Counted from the stretch's first letter, positions 25,243 to 34,830 are shown. The stretch is DNA of 36,543 nucleotides from Cellulomonas sp. (GCA_017882855.1 JADGOR010000010.1:1-36543); one strand, 5' to 3'. A program made the numbers and translations. Notes: generated by a model not told the origin, from the letters alone.

Positions 25243-25273
25243 CAGCGAGCGAGGAACGAGCCGAGGAGGTGTC

Positions 25274-25981
25274 ATGGGGGTACTCGACCGCTTCGAGAAG
25301 GGTGTCGAGCGGGCCGTCAACACCGCCTTCGCGAAGGCCTTCCACAGTGACCTGAAGCCGGTCGAGATCGCCAGCGCGTTGCGCCGAGAGGTCGACGACC
25401 GCGCCGTCGCGATGGACCGGGACCGAACGATCGTGCCGAACGAGTTCACCGTCGAGCTGTCGCCGGCCGATCAGGCCCAAGTGATCGGTTGGGGAGCGGA
25501 GACCCTGGCGGACGAGTTCGCCGCCAACGTCACCGAGTACGCCGGCTCGCAGCGTTACGTCTTCGTCGGTCCGGTGACCGTCACCTTCGTCGAGAGCGAC
25601 GAGCTCGAGACGGCCCGGTTCCGGATCCGCTCGGCGACGGCTCGCGGTGCGGCTGCTCCCGCGACGGTCTCGGCGCCGAGCCCGCGCCACCCACTCGTCG
25701 ACATCGACGGTCAGCGCTACCTGTTGACCGGACCGGTCACGATCATCGGGCGCGGCTCCGACGCCGACATCATCGTGGACGACCCGGGCGTCTCCCGGCG
25801 GCACCTCGAGATCCGGATCGCCGACCACGGCGTGGTCGCGACCGACCTCGGCTCGACCAACGGCACCTATGTAGAGGGCCACCACGTACCCGCCGCCACC
25901 CTGGTCGACGGCAACACGATCACCATCGGGCGCACCAGGATCATGTTCTGGACCGGGCACGACGACGACGACGTTCAGTGA
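25274..25981 (+). CDS. fhaA: FhaA: DUF3662 plus FHA domain protein
   Basis: 235 residues. Residues 1-115 are the DUF3662 domain (VLDRFEKGVERAVNTAFAKA, then PNEFTVELSPAD). The FHA domain covers about 150-225, with the phosphothreonine-binding elements GRGSDADI, SRRHLEI and STNGTYV. In Mycobacterium FhaA binds phosphorylated MviN and PknB substrates and regulates peptidoglycan synthesis at poles and septa. The usual long disordered linker between the two domains is short here (about 30 residues), so it is a compact version. First gene of the operon, with GAGGAGG before the ATG; fhaB follows after 9 nt. Confidence 0.95.
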   Translation: MGVLDRFEKGVERAVNTAFAKAFHSDLKPVEIASALRREVDDRAVAMDRDRTIVPNEFTVELSPADQAQVIGWGAETLADEFAANVTEYAGSQRYVFVGPVTVTFVESDELETARFRIRSATARGAAAPATVSAPSPRHPLVDIDGQRYLLTGPVTIIGRGSDADIIVDDPGVSRRHLEIRIADHGVVATDLGSTNGTYVEGHHVPAATLVDGNTITIGRTRIMFWTGHDDDDVQ

Positions 25982-25990
25982 CCGCGGCTC

Positions 25991-26485
25991 ATGAGTGAGC
26001 TCGCTGTCACGCTGCTCCGGCTCGGCTATCTGTTGCTCCTCTGGGTGTTCGTGCTGTCGGCGATCGGCGTCCTGCGCCGGGACCTCTACGGGACCAGGAT
26101 CCTGAACCGCCGCCAGCTGCGCGCCGAGCGCCGAGCCGCCGAGCCGGCGGCGGCAACCCCGGCGCCGGGCCCCGGGGTTGCGCGGCGCACGAACGAGCCG
26201 ACCCGTCTCGTGGTCACCGAGGGCGGGTTGCGCGGCACCACGTTGCCGCTCGGCGCGTCCGCGATCCTGATCGGCCGGGCTCCCAGCTGCACCCTGGTGC
26301 TGGACGACGACTATTCGTCGTCCCGGCACGCGCGGATCTACCCTGACGCGGGCCAGTGGTTCGTTGAGGACCTGGGTTCCACCAACGGCACGTTCCTCGA
26401 CGGGAGCAAGGTCGAGGGATCGATGCCGATCCCGCTCGGTGCTCCGGTGCGCATCGGGCAGTCCGTGATCGAGCTGCAGAGGTGA
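25991..26485 (+). CDS. fhaB: FhaB (FipA): membrane-anchored FHA domain protein
   Basis: 164 residues. An N-terminal membrane helix (TLLRLGYLLLLWVFVLSAIG, about 7-27) is followed by a basic/Ala-rich linker and a C-terminal FHA domain (about 88-155) with IGRAPSCTL, SSRHARI and GSTNGTFL. In mycobacteria FhaB/FipA is phosphorylated by PknA and links FtsZ with FtsQ under oxidative stress. Second gene of the operon; pstP begins 7 nt after its stop. Confidence 0.94.
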   Translation: MSELAVTLLRLGYLLLLWVFVLSAIGVLRRDLYGTRILNRRQLRAERRAAEPAAATPAPGPGVARRTNEPTRLVVTEGGLRGTTLPLGASAILIGRAPSCTLVLDDDYSSSRHARIYPDAGQWFVEDLGSTNGTFLDGSKVEGSMPIPLGAPVRIGQSVIELQR

Positions 26486-26492
26486 ACCTCCC

Positions 26493-27815
26493 GTGAGCAT
26501 CGCCCTGCGCTACGCCGCGCGCTCCGACGTCGGCCTGGTGAGGAGCAACAACCAGGACTCCGCATTCGCCGGGCCGCACCTCCTCGTCGTGTGCGACGGC
26601 ATGGGGGGCGCTGCCGGCGGCGACGTCGCGTCGTCCGTCGTGGTCGCGCACCTCGCCCAGCTGGACGACGAGGCCCACGGCCCGGACGACATCGTCCGCG
26701 AGCTCGAGTCGGCAGTGGCCGCGGCACATGCCGAGATGCTCGATCGGGTCAAGGCGGAGCCTGCGCTCGCCGGCCTCGGCACGACGGTCACCGCGATCCT
26801 GCGCGCCGAGAACAAGTTCGCGATGGCGCACGTCGGGGACTCGCGGGCCTATCTGTTGCGCAACGGCGAGCTCACCCAGGTCACGACGGACCACACCTTC
26901 GTGCAGCACCTGGTGAACACCGGCCGCATCACGCCGGAGGAGGCCGAGCAGCATCCGCAGCGCTCGGTGCTGTTGAGAGTCCTCGGCGACTTCGAGCCCG
27001 ACATCCCGCTCGACATCTCGATGCGCGAGGCACACGCCGGTGAGCGCTGGCTGCTGTGCTCGGACGGGCTCGCCGGTGTGGTCAGCCGGGACACGCTCCT
27101 GGAGACGCTTCGCGACACCAAGGACGTCGGCGCCTGCGCGGACAAGCTCGTCCAGCTCGCGCTCCGGGCCGGCGGACCGGACAACGTCACCTGCATCGTC
27201 GCTGACGTGATCGAGCTGGACGCCCTGCCCGACGGAGCAGTGCCGGGCGCCGCCTCGCAGATCGTCGGGGCGGCGGCCGTCGAGCGGCACCGGCCATCCA
27301 CCGCTGGTGACGGACCCGCCGCGCGAGCGGCCGGGCTGGGGCGAGCCGGCTCGGACAAGACGCCGGATTCGCACCCTGAGGACGAGCTCGAGGTCGCCGA
27401 CGGGCCCGGTCGCAAGCGCCGCTCGCGGATCCGCCTGATCGCCCTCGGCGTCGTCGTCGCACTCCTCGTCTCGGCCTGGGTCGCTGGATACGGCTGGACC
27501 CAACGGCAGTACTACGTGGGCGTTGCGGACGGGAAGGTCGCGATCTATCAGGGCATTCCGCAGACGGTCGGGCCGCTCGTCCTGTCCTCGGTGTACCAGC
27601 GCTCCGACCTCAGGATCGCTGAGCTTCCCGGGTTCATGCAGGCTCGCCTCGCCAACGCGATCCAGACGAACGGCCTCCGAGACGCGCAGACCCGAGTCTC
27701 GGCCATCGCCGCCGACCTGCGGTCCCCCGCGCCTCCCAGCCCCGCGCCCACCGCCACGCCGCCGGCCGCGGCGACTCCTTCCGCCGAGGGTGCGACCGCA
27801 ACGGGACCGACCTGA
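26493..27815 (+). CDS. pstP: PstP: membrane PP2C-type Ser/Thr protein phosphatase
   Basis: 440 residues. The PP2C catalytic domain occupies about 1-235, with metal-binding Asp35 and Gly36 (VCDGMGG), RSNNQDS with Asp22, HVGDSRAYL, LCSDGLAG and GGPDNVT. A linker follows, then a membrane helix (about 311-330, LIALGVVVALLVSAWVAGYGW) and an outer domain of about 105 residues ending in a Pro/Ala/Thr-rich tail. PstP dephosphorylates PknA, PknB and their targets and so opposes the kinases encoded in the same operon. Stop overlaps the rodA start (TGATG). Confidence 0.95.
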   Translation: MSIALRYAARSDVGLVRSNNQDSAFAGPHLLVVCDGMGGAAGGDVASSVVVAHLAQLDDEAHGPDDIVRELESAVAAAHAEMLDRVKAEPALAGLGTTVTAILRAENKFAMAHVGDSRAYLLRNGELTQVTTDHTFVQHLVNTGRITPEEAEQHPQRSVLLRVLGDFEPDIPLDISMREAHAGERWLLCSDGLAGVVSRDTLLETLRDTKDVGACADKLVQLALRAGGPDNVTCIVADVIELDALPDGAVPGAASQIVGAAAVERHRPSTAGDGPAARAAGLGRAGSDKTPDSHPEDELEVADGPGRKRRSRIRLIALGVVVALLVSAWVAGYGWTQRQYYVGVADGKVAIYQGIPQTVGPLVLSSVYQRSDLRIAELPGFMQARLANAIQTNGLRDAQTRVSAIAADLRSPAPPSPAPTATPPAAATPSAEGATATGPT

Positions 27816-29326
27816 TGGCCACGGTGACCCCGCACCGGCTCAGAGCCGGGCGCGGCATCGAGCTGGCGCTGCTCGTCCTCGCGCTCGCGATCGGCATCGG
27901 CGCGTATGCGCTGGTCGGGCTCAACACTCGTGGCCAGGTGCCGGCCAACATCGTCGGCTACGGCCTCGGCATCGCGGTGATCGCGTTCGGGCTGCATCTC
28001 GTCCTCAGGCTGCGCGCGCCGTACGCCGACCCCGTCATCCTGCCCACGGTGGTGGCGCTGAACGGCCTCGGTCTCGCGATGATCTACCGCCTCGACGTCG
28101 CCGAGGCGGCGCGCGGCCACCTCGAGGACTTCGCCAGCCGACAGCTCGCCTGGACGGCCCTCGGCGGCATCTTCGCTGCCGCGGTGCTGATCACACTGAA
28201 GGACCACCGGACCCTGCGCCGCTACACGTACACCGCGATGATCGTCGGTCTCGTTCTGGTCGTCCTGCCGCTCGTCCCGGGCATCGGTGCGGACATCAAC
28301 GGTGCCCGGATCTGGGTGCACATCGGCGGGAACTCGCTTCAGCCCGCCGAGCTCGCCAAGCTGGCGCTCGCCATCTTCTTCGCGGGGTACCTCGTCACGA
28401 ACCGGGAGACCCTGGCGCTGGCCGGACGGAAGGTGCTCGGTCTGCAGCTGCCGCGGGCCCGAGACCTGGGTCCGATCCTGCTGGTCTGGGTGTTCTCGCT
28501 GGGCGTCCTGGTGTTCGAGCGCGACCTCGGCACGTCATTGCTGTTCTTCGGTCTGTTCGTCGCGATGCTCTACATCGCCACCGAGCGGGTCAGCTGGGTC
28601 CTCATCGGCCTCGCCCTCTTCGCGGGTGGCGCGGCGCTCGCGGCGCGCTCGTTCGCCCACGTCGGCGCGCGGTTCACCATCTGGCTGCACGCGATGGACC
28701 CCGCGGTGTACAGCAAGTCGCCCGGTGGCTCCGAGCAGCTCGTTCGCGGCCTGTTCGGGATGGCCAGCGGCGGCCTGTTCGGCACCGGGTTGGGACAGGG
28801 TCGTCCGGACCTCGTGCCGTACGCGGAGTCCGACTTCATCGTCTCCTCGCTCGGCGAGGAGCTCGGACTGACCGGGCTGATCGCGATCCTGACCTGCTAC
28901 CTCGTCTTCTCGCAACGCGGTCTGCGCACCGCGGTGGGTGTCCGCGACGGGTTCGGCAAGCTGCTGGCGGGCGGCCTGGCGTTCGTCGTCGCATTCCAGT
29001 GCTTCGTCGTCGTCGGCGGGGTGACCCGTCTCATCCCATTGACCGGCCTGACCATGCCGTTCTTGGCCTATGGCGGCTCCTCGCTGCTGGCCAACTGGGT
29101 GATCGTCGCCCTCCTGCTCCGCGTCTCCGACGATGCACGACGACCGTTCGCGGCCGGCGTACGGGTGTTCGGGAACGTCCCGCGCGGCCGCCCCGTGCCG
29201 GACGGCGCACGAGCGGTACGAGGGGATGGCGCGACCGCTGAAGAAGCGATCTATCAACCGACCGAGATCGTCAGTGGCCCGATCCGCAAGTCCCGCACCC
29301 CGGAGTCGAGCGGAGGCGAGAAGTGA
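27815..29326 (+). CDS. rodA: RodA/FtsW-type SEDS peptidoglycan polymerase
   Basis: 503 residues with about 12 hydrophobic segments. The SEDS family core is visible in INGARIWVHIGGNSLQPAEL, ARFTIWLHAMDP and AESDFIVSSLGEELGLTGL, and the late FLAYGGSSLLANW. RodA polymerises lipid II into glycan strands and works with a class B PBP, encoded next by pbpA. About 55 residues at the C-terminus are a polar cytoplasmic tail. The start is coupled to pstP by TGATG, and its stop overlaps pbpA by GTGA. Confidence 0.95.
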   Translation: MATVTPHRLRAGRGIELALLVLALAIGIGAYALVGLNTRGQVPANIVGYGLGIAVIAFGLHLVLRLRAPYADPVILPTVVALNGLGLAMIYRLDVAEAARGHLEDFASRQLAWTALGGIFAAAVLITLKDHRTLRRYTYTAMIVGLVLVVLPLVPGIGADINGARIWVHIGGNSLQPAELAKLALAIFFAGYLVTNRETLALAGRKVLGLQLPRARDLGPILLVWVFSLGVLVFERDLGTSLLFFGLFVAMLYIATERVSWVLIGLALFAGGAALAARSFAHVGARFTIWLHAMDPAVYSKSPGGSEQLVRGLFGMASGGLFGTGLGQGRPDLVPYAESDFIVSSLGEELGLTGLIAILTCYLVFSQRGLRTAVGVRDGFGKLLAGGLAFVVAFQCFVVVGGVTRLIPLTGLTMPFLAYGGSSLLANWVIVALLLRVSDDARRPFAAGVRVFGNVPRGRPVPDGARAVRGDGATAEEAIYQPTEIVSGPIRKSRTPESSGGEK

Positions 29327-30774
29327 ACACCCCGCTCCGCAAGCTCGCGACCGTCATGATCGTCATGTTCGTCGCCCTGATGCTCAGTGCGACCTGGGTG
29401 CAGTACGTCAAGGCCCCCTCGCTCAACGCCGACGGCCGCAACGTCCGCGGCCTGTACCGCGAGTACGGCAACTACCGCGGCCCGATCATCGTCGGCGGAG
29501 AGCAGGTGGCTTGGTCGGAGCCGGTGAAGGACTCCTTCGGGTACCAGCGCAAGTACGCCGACGGCGCTCTCTACTCCGCAGTCACGGGTTTCTACTCGGT
29601 GGTCTACGGCCGCACCGGCATCGAGTCCACGAACAACACCGTGCTCAACGGCAGCGCGGACTCGCTGTTCATCACGCGGGTCCAGGACCTCGTCACCGGC
29701 CGGCAGCAGCGCGGGGCGACGGTCGAGCTGACGATCGACCCGGCGGTCCAGAAGGCGGCCTCAGCGTCCCTCGGCACGCAGAAGGGCGCCGTGGTGGCGC
29801 TCGACCCACGCACCGGTGCGATCCTCGCGATGGTCACCTCGCCATCGTTCGACCCGACCCTCCTCGCGGGACACGACATCTCTGCGGTCAACACGGCCTA
29901 CCAGACGCTGTTGCACGACCCGAAAGGCCCCCTCGTGAACCGTGCGATCTCGGGTGACACCTACCCGCCCGGATCGATCTTCAAGCTCGTGACCGCGGCG
30001 GCCGCCCTCCAGTCCGGTCGGTACCAGCCCGACACCCTGCTGTCGGCGCCGCGCGAGCTCGCGCTGCCCCTGACCAGCACCAAGATCCAGAACTTCGGTG
30101 GCGAGTCGTGCTCGCCGAACGGAACGCTCAGCCTGGCGGACTCGCTCCGGATCTCCTGCAACACGAGCTTCGCGCAGCTCGGTCTCGATCTCGGTGACCA
30201 GGCGCTGCGCGACCAGGCGCGCGCCTTCGGGTTCGGCCAGACCCTGAACATCCCGCTCCGGGTCACCCCGAGCACGTTCCCTGACAACCTCGACGCCCCC
30301 CAGACGGCGATGTCCGCCATCGGCCAGTTCGAGGACCGCGTCACGCCGCTCCAGGTCGCCATGGTCGCGTCCGCCATCGCCAACCAGGGTGTCCTGATGA
30401 CGCCGTACCTCGTAGCCACGGAACGCAGCGCGGATCTCCAGGTCATCTCACGGACCACCCCGACCGAGTTCGGGCGACCGATCTCCGCGACGACGGCGAC
30501 GCAGCTGACAGACATGATGCTGGGCGTCGTCCGGAGCGGGACCGGGCGATCGGCTGCGATCGCAGGCGTCGACGTCGCCGGCAAGACCGGAACTGCCGAG
30601 GTCCCCGGCGGGGCTCCCGAGGCATGGTTCGCGGCGTTCGCACCCGCGAGCGCTCCGACCGTGGTGGTCGTGGTCCTCGTCGAGCAGGGCGGGAACCTCG
30701 GCAACGAGGCCACCGGCGGGCAGGTCGCCGCGCCGATCGCCCGCGCCGTCATCCAGGCGGTGCTGAAGAAATGA
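29323..30774 (+). CDS. pbpA: PbpA: class B penicillin-binding protein (transpeptidase)
   Basis: 483 residues. A single N-terminal helix (LATVMIVMFVALMLSATWVQ) anchors it; a dimerisation-type domain follows, and then the transpeptidase. Active-site motifs are SxxK at Ser218-Lys221 (YPPGSIFKLV), SxN at Ser278-Cys279-Asn280 and KTG at 421-423 (AGKTGTAE). It cross-links peptidoglycan together with RodA in division or elongation. The GTG start overlaps the rodA stop, and its own TGA overlaps the pknA ATG (ATGA). Confidence 0.96.
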   Translation: MNTPLRKLATVMIVMFVALMLSATWVQYVKAPSLNADGRNVRGLYREYGNYRGPIIVGGEQVAWSEPVKDSFGYQRKYADGALYSAVTGFYSVVYGRTGIESTNNTVLNGSADSLFITRVQDLVTGRQQRGATVELTIDPAVQKAASASLGTQKGAVVALDPRTGAILAMVTSPSFDPTLLAGHDISAVNTAYQTLLHDPKGPLVNRAISGDTYPPGSIFKLVTAAAALQSGRYQPDTLLSAPRELALPLTSTKIQNFGGESCSPNGTLSLADSLRISCNTSFAQLGLDLGDQALRDQARAFGFGQTLNIPLRVTPSTFPDNLDAPQTAMSAIGQFEDRVTPLQVAMVASAIANQGVLMTPYLVATERSADLQVISRTTPTEFGRPISATTATQLTDMMLGVVRSGTGRSAAIAGVDVAGKTGTAEVPGGAPEAWFAAFAPASAPTVVVVVLVEQGGNLGNEATGGQVAAPIARAVIQAVLKK

Positions 30775-32138
30775 AGCCGGCGATCGGACTGATTCTCGGC
30801 GGGCGATACCGCTTGCGCGGGCGGCTGGCCGTCGGCGGGATGGGCGAGGTGTGGGTAGGCCACGACGACTCGCTGGCCCGCGACGTCGCCGTGAAGGTGC
30901 TGCGCGAGGAGTTCGCGGGCGACCCAGGCTTCCTGGACCGCTTCCGCACCGAGGCGCGGAACAGCGCTCTCCTCTCCCACCCGAACATCGCGCAGCTGTA
31001 CGACTACGGCGAGCAAGAGGGCTCGGGCTTCCTGGTGATGGAGCTCATCCATGGCGAGCCGTTGTCCGACCTGCTCGCACGCGAGCCGATCCTCTCGGTG
31101 AACCGCCTGCTCCCGATCCTCGCCCAGACCGCGCGAGGCCTGCATGCCGCTCATGTGGCCGGCGTCGTGCACCGCGACATCAAGCCCGGCAACTTGTTGC
31201 TCTCGCGTGAGGGCAGGGTCAAGATCACCGACTTCGGGGTCTCGCTGGCCACCAACCAGGTGCCGATGACGGCCGCCGGAATGGTGATGGGCACGGCGCA
31301 GTACCTCTCGCCCGAGCAGGCGATCGGCCGGCCGGCCACACCGGCCTCGGACATCTACTCGCTCGGGATCATCGCGTACGAGGCGATCCAGGGACACCGG
31401 CCCTTCACCGGGGCGACCTCGGTGGACATCGCGATCGCCCATGTCAAGGAGGAAGTGCCGCCGATCACCGAGCCGGTGCCGCCCGAGCTCGACGCCCTCA
31501 TCATGCGGATGCTGGCCAAGGAGCCGGCCGACCGACCCCGCTCGGCCGCGTCGCTGGCCCGGATGCTCGACGCCATGGTCGCCCACACCCCCGCGGCGGG
31601 CACCCCGGCGGCCCCCGCGCGCGACACGGTGGCCGCCGCCATGAGTGCGGGCGGCCCAACCCCGGACCGGCGCCCCGAGCCGGTCGCCCCCACCGGTGCG
31701 CCTCCCGAGAGCGGTGGATCACCGGGAGGCCGGCAGGCGCACCTTGGGCCCGAATCGGAGATCCCACCGTCCTACCCACCCCGCCGAGACCTTCAAGGGG
31801 CGCGGCATCTGGAGCGGGACGGCCTGCCGACGGCGAAGCCCGCCGGCCGGAGGGTCGCGCCCCGGTGGACCTCGGTCACCACGGGTCTGAGGTTCGGCCC
31901 GCTCACGACACCAGGGATCGCCCTGCTGCTCCTGGTGCTCGTCGCACTGCTCGGCGCGCTGGTCGCGTCCCGCATCCACGGCGCCGGAAGCCCGTCGAAA
32001 CCCCGGTCTCCCAGTTCACAGATCCAGACCTATGTCAGAGAATCTCCCGAGCCCAGCCATCGGGATGGAATGATCATCCCGATCGTCGCCTCGCACGAGT
32101 TCCGTGCGACCGAACTGTCAACGACGAAGGACACCTAG
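30771..32138 (+). CDS. pknA: PknA: transmembrane Ser/Thr protein kinase
   Basis: 455 residues. The kinase domain covers about 10-270, with the Gly loop (VGGMGEVW), Lys42 in VAVKVL, catalytic Asp136 in VVHRDIKPGN and DFG at 154-156. A long Pro/Arg-rich juxtamembrane stretch (about 275-378) precedes a membrane helix (about 380-401), and the outer tail is only about 54 residues with no recognised domain. PknA phosphorylates division and cell-wall proteins in mycobacteria. The start is fixed by the ATGA overlap with pbpA; the longer frame to 30624 is inside pbpA. The stop overlaps pknB (TAGTG). Confidence 0.95.
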   Translation: MKPAIGLILGGRYRLRGRLAVGGMGEVWVGHDDSLARDVAVKVLREEFAGDPGFLDRFRTEARNSALLSHPNIAQLYDYGEQEGSGFLVMELIHGEPLSDLLAREPILSVNRLLPILAQTARGLHAAHVAGVVHRDIKPGNLLLSREGRVKITDFGVSLATNQVPMTAAGMVMGTAQYLSPEQAIGRPATPASDIYSLGIIAYEAIQGHRPFTGATSVDIAIAHVKEEVPPITEPVPPELDALIMRMLAKEPADRPRSAASLARMLDAMVAHTPAAGTPAAPARDTVAAAMSAGGPTPDRRPEPVAPTGAPPESGGSPGGRQAHLGPESEIPPSYPPRRDLQGARHLERDGLPTAKPAGRRVAPRWTSVTTGLRFGPLTTPGIALLLLVLVALLGALVASRIHGAGSPSKPRSPSSQIQTYVRESPEPSHRDGMIIPIVASHEFRATELSTTKDT

Positions 32139-34120
32139 TGGCGGACGAAGCACCCCGCATCCTTGCCGGACGCTATGAGATCGGCGAGCTGATCGGCCGC
32201 GGCGGCATGGCCGAGGTCCACATCGGCCATGACACCCGGCTCGGACGCACCGTGGCGATCAAGGTGCTGCGCTCCGACCTCGCCCGCGACCCCTCCTTCC
32301 AGGCCCGTTTCCGCCGCGAGGCGCAGGCCGCCGCCTCGCTGAACCACCCGGCCATCGTCGCGGTCTATGACACCGGCGAGGACCTGGTCACCGAAGCGAA
32401 TGGCTCGGTCTCGCACGTCCCGTTCATCGTGATGGAGTACATCGAGGGGCACACGGTCCGCGACATCTTGCAGGACGGCTCCGCCGTTCCGATCGACGAG
32501 GCCGTCGAGATCACCACCGGGGTGCTCTCGGCCCTCGAGTACTCGCATCACGCCGGCATCATCCACCGCGACATCAAGCCCGCGAACGTGATGCTCACGC
32601 CGACGGGCGCGGTCAAGGTGATGGACTTCGGCATCGCGCGGGCCGTGGCCGACGCCGCCGGCAGCATCACCCAGACCCAGGCCGTGATCGGCACGGCACA
32701 GTACCTGTCTCCCGAGCAGGCCCGCGGCGAGACCGTCGACGCCCGCAGTGACCTCTACTCGACCGGCTGCCTCCTTTTCGAGCTGTTGACCGGCCGGCCA
32801 CCCTTCGTCGGGGACTCGGCGATCTCGGTGGCATACCAGCACGTTCGAGAGGCCGCGCCGCACCCCAGCATGTACGCCGCTGACGTGCCCGAGGTGCTCG
32901 ACCGGATCACGGTCAAGGCCCTCGCGAAGGAGCGGGACGCTCGCTACGGCAGCGCTGCGGAGTTCCGGGCCGACCTCGAGGCTGCTGCTCGTGGCGGAGC
33001 CGTCGGCGCCCCGGCCATCGTCGCCGGGGGAGCCGCTGCACTTGCGTCTCAGACAGTCCCTGTCACGGCATCGACGCAGGTCCTCTCGCCGGGCGCGGCG
33101 GCCACCCAGGTGGGCGGCGCGGCACCGGTACCCGGGTGGTCACCGATCGGGGCGCACGCGGCGCCGAGCTCCGAAAGCCATCTCGATGAAGAGGACTCCT
33201 CGCGCCGTCGCGGGCTCATGTGGGCGCTCATCGCGCTCGGCGTGCTCGCCGTCGGCGCGATCGTGGCGTTGTTCGTGCTCACCAACTCGGGTGAACCGGT
33301 GAAGCCGAAGCAGATCACCTTCCAGACCCTCGAAGGGATGACAGAAGCCGCCGCCAAGGCAAGACTGACCGAATTGAAGCTTGTCTATGCCGGGAACCAG
33401 GAGACGAGCGACACCGTCGATGTGGGCAAGGTGACCCGGAGCGATCCTGCTGCTGGGACGCTGGTGGACCCGGGTTCGACGGTCCGGGTCTGGATCTCGA
33501 CCGGCAAGGCCACGGTCAAGCTGACGGACCTCAACGGGTACACGTTCGCGGATGCCCAGGCGTACCTCAAGGCACAGAACCTGGTCCTCGGGACGCCACA
33601 GCAGGACAACAGCCCGACCATCGAGAAGGGCCGCGTGACGAAGACCGACCCGCCCGCGGGCACCACCGTGGCGCCGGGGGACACGATCACGCTGTTCCAG
33701 TCGAGCGGGCTCGTCGACCTGACGAACCTGGTGGGTTCGAAGAAGGCCGATGCCCTCGCCAAGCTGAACGAGCTGAGACTCAACGTGGTGCTGAATCCCA
33801 CCCCGAGCGACCAGCCGGTCGACCAGGTACTGGCGCAGGACCGGACCCCGGGTCCCGTTCCGCAAGGCTCGACGATCACGCTGACGATCGCCGTGGCCCC
33901 GCCGCCGCCGACGATGGTCACGATCCCCGACGAGAAGGGCAAGTCGCTGAGCGTGGCCCAGGCCGATCTCACGGCGCTGGGGCTCACGTCCACCAACAAG
34001 ACGGAACCCTCGACGAGCGTCCCGCCGATCCCGCCCGGGTCCGTCACCCGAACCGACCCCCCTGCGGGCACCTCGGTGGCCGTGGGATCCGCCGTCGTCA
34101 TCTGGGTGTCTGGCCCCTAG
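32138..34120 (+). CDS. pknB: PknB: transmembrane Ser/Thr kinase with four PASTA repeats
   Basis: 660 residues from GTG 32138, which overlaps the pknA stop. The kinase domain (about 8-275) has Lys42 (AIKVL), Asp145 (IIHRDIKPAN) and DFG 163-165. A linker rich in Ala leads to a membrane helix (about 358-383). Outside are four PASTA repeats (about 390-455, 456-525, 526-590 and 592-660), each with a DP(P/A)AG or equivalent turn and a VxVWxS-type last strand. PASTA domains bind muropeptides or lipid II, so PknB reports cell-wall state. Repeat 4 follows an APPPP hinge and ends the protein. Last gene of the operon. Confidence 0.97.
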   Translation: MADEAPRILAGRYEIGELIGRGGMAEVHIGHDTRLGRTVAIKVLRSDLARDPSFQARFRREAQAAASLNHPAIVAVYDTGEDLVTEANGSVSHVPFIVMEYIEGHTVRDILQDGSAVPIDEAVEITTGVLSALEYSHHAGIIHRDIKPANVMLTPTGAVKVMDFGIARAVADAAGSITQTQAVIGTAQYLSPEQARGETVDARSDLYSTGCLLFELLTGRPPFVGDSAISVAYQHVREAAPHPSMYAADVPEVLDRITVKALAKERDARYGSAAEFRADLEAAARGGAVGAPAIVAGGAAALASQTVPVTASTQVLSPGAAATQVGGAAPVPGWSPIGAHAAPSSESHLDEEDSSRRRGLMWALIALGVLAVGAIVALFVLTNSGEPVKPKQITFQTLEGMTEAAAKARLTELKLVYAGNQETSDTVDVGKVTRSDPAAGTLVDPGSTVRVWISTGKATVKLTDLNGYTFADAQAYLKAQNLVLGTPQQDNSPTIEKGRVTKTDPPAGTTVAPGDTITLFQSSGLVDLTNLVGSKKADALAKLNELRLNVVLNPTPSDQPVDQVLAQDRTPGPVPQGSTITLTIAVAPPPPTMVTIPDEKGKSLSVAQADLTALGLTSTNKTEPSTSVPPIPPGSVTRTDPPAGTSVAVGSAVVIWVSGP

Positions 34121-34129
34121 GCCCCACCG

Positions 34130-34151
34130 GCGGCTCGCGCGCAGGAGCCGC
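34130..34151 (+). terminator. Hairpin after pknB
   Basis: GCGGCTC (34130-34136) and GAGCCGC (34145-34151) form a 7-bp stem with an 8-nt loop, 9 nt after the pknB stop, in the gap between converging genes. No U-tract. Confidence 0.5.
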
Positions 34152-34179
34152 GGGCGTGGCGTGGGCTGACAGCGATGGG

Positions 34180-34196
34180 GCGCCGTGGACCGGCGC
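34180..34196 (-). terminator. Hairpin after pabA
   Basis: GCGCCG-TGGAC-CGGCGC is a 6-bp GC stem with a 5-nt loop, 6 nt beyond the pabA stop on the minus strand. No U-tract. It probably ends the DUF881-pabA transcript. Confidence 0.45.
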
Positions 34197-34202
34197 TGCC
34201 TT

Positions 34203-34829
34203 CTAGCGCCGCACCAGCGGCGCGAGACCGACCGAGCGCTCGATCGCGTCCGTCGCCCCGCACACCGCGAGCCAGTTCGCGAGCAACCGGTGCCCGCCTT
34301 CAGTGAGCACCGACTCCGGGTGGAACTGGACCCCGTGCAGCGGGAGGTCGCGGTGCTGCAGCCCCATCACGATGCCGGTTGCCGTGGTCGCCGTCACGAT
34401 CAGCTCGGCCGGGATGGTCTCGGGCCGGACCGCGAGCGAGTGGTAGCGAGTCGCGGTGAACGGCGTCGGGAGGCCCTCGAGCACTCCCTGGCCGCGGTGC
34501 TCGATCAGGCTCGTCTTGCCGTGCATCAGCTCCGGGGCGTGCGCGACCGTGGCGCCGAACACCTCACCGAGCGCTTGGTGGCCGAGGCACACCCCGAGCA
34601 TTGGCAGCCCCGCGCGCGCGCAGTCCTCGATGACCGCCATGCTCGCGCCTGCCTCGATCGGGGTACCTGGGCCGGGCGAGACCAGGACGCCGTCGTACCC
34701 GCCTCGGTCGTGAACCGGCGGCACGGCATCGTTGCGGACCACGGTCGTCTCGGCGCCGAGCTGTTGGAGGTAGCCGACGATCGTGTAGACGAACGAGTCG
34801 TAGTTGTCGACGACGAGGATCTTTGTCAT
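34203..34829 (-). CDS. pabA: Glutamine amidotransferase subunit of anthranilate/aminodeoxychorismate synthase
   Basis: 208 residues of a class I glutamine amidotransferase: nucleophile Cys81 in LGVCLGHQALGE, the oxyanion region SPGPGTP near residue 51, and His170-Glu172 in VQFHPESV. It supplies ammonia to chorismate-using synthases of folate (PabA) or tryptophan (TrpG); the sequence alone does not separate the two, and the origin-proximal copy is called trpG in mycobacteria and pabA in others. It starts at ATG 34829, one base after the stop of a 42-aa frame. In-frame ATG 34838 is possible. Confidence 0.95.
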   Translation of the reverse strand: MTKILVVDNYDSFVYTIVGYLQQLGAETTVVRNDAVPPVHDRGGYDGVLVSPGPGTPIEAGASMAVIEDCARAGLPMLGVCLGHQALGEVFGATVAHAPELMHGKTSLIEHRGQGVLEGLPTPFTATRYHSLAVRPETIPAELIVTATTATGIVMGLQHRDLPLHGVQFHPESVLTEGGHRLLANWLAVCGATDAIERSVGLAPLVRR

Positions 34830-34830
34830 C

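Noticed and set aside
30624-30770. Longer upstream start for pknA
   Set aside because: The added 49 codons lie inside pbpA in another frame, and the ATGA junction with a conserved kinase start fixes 30771.
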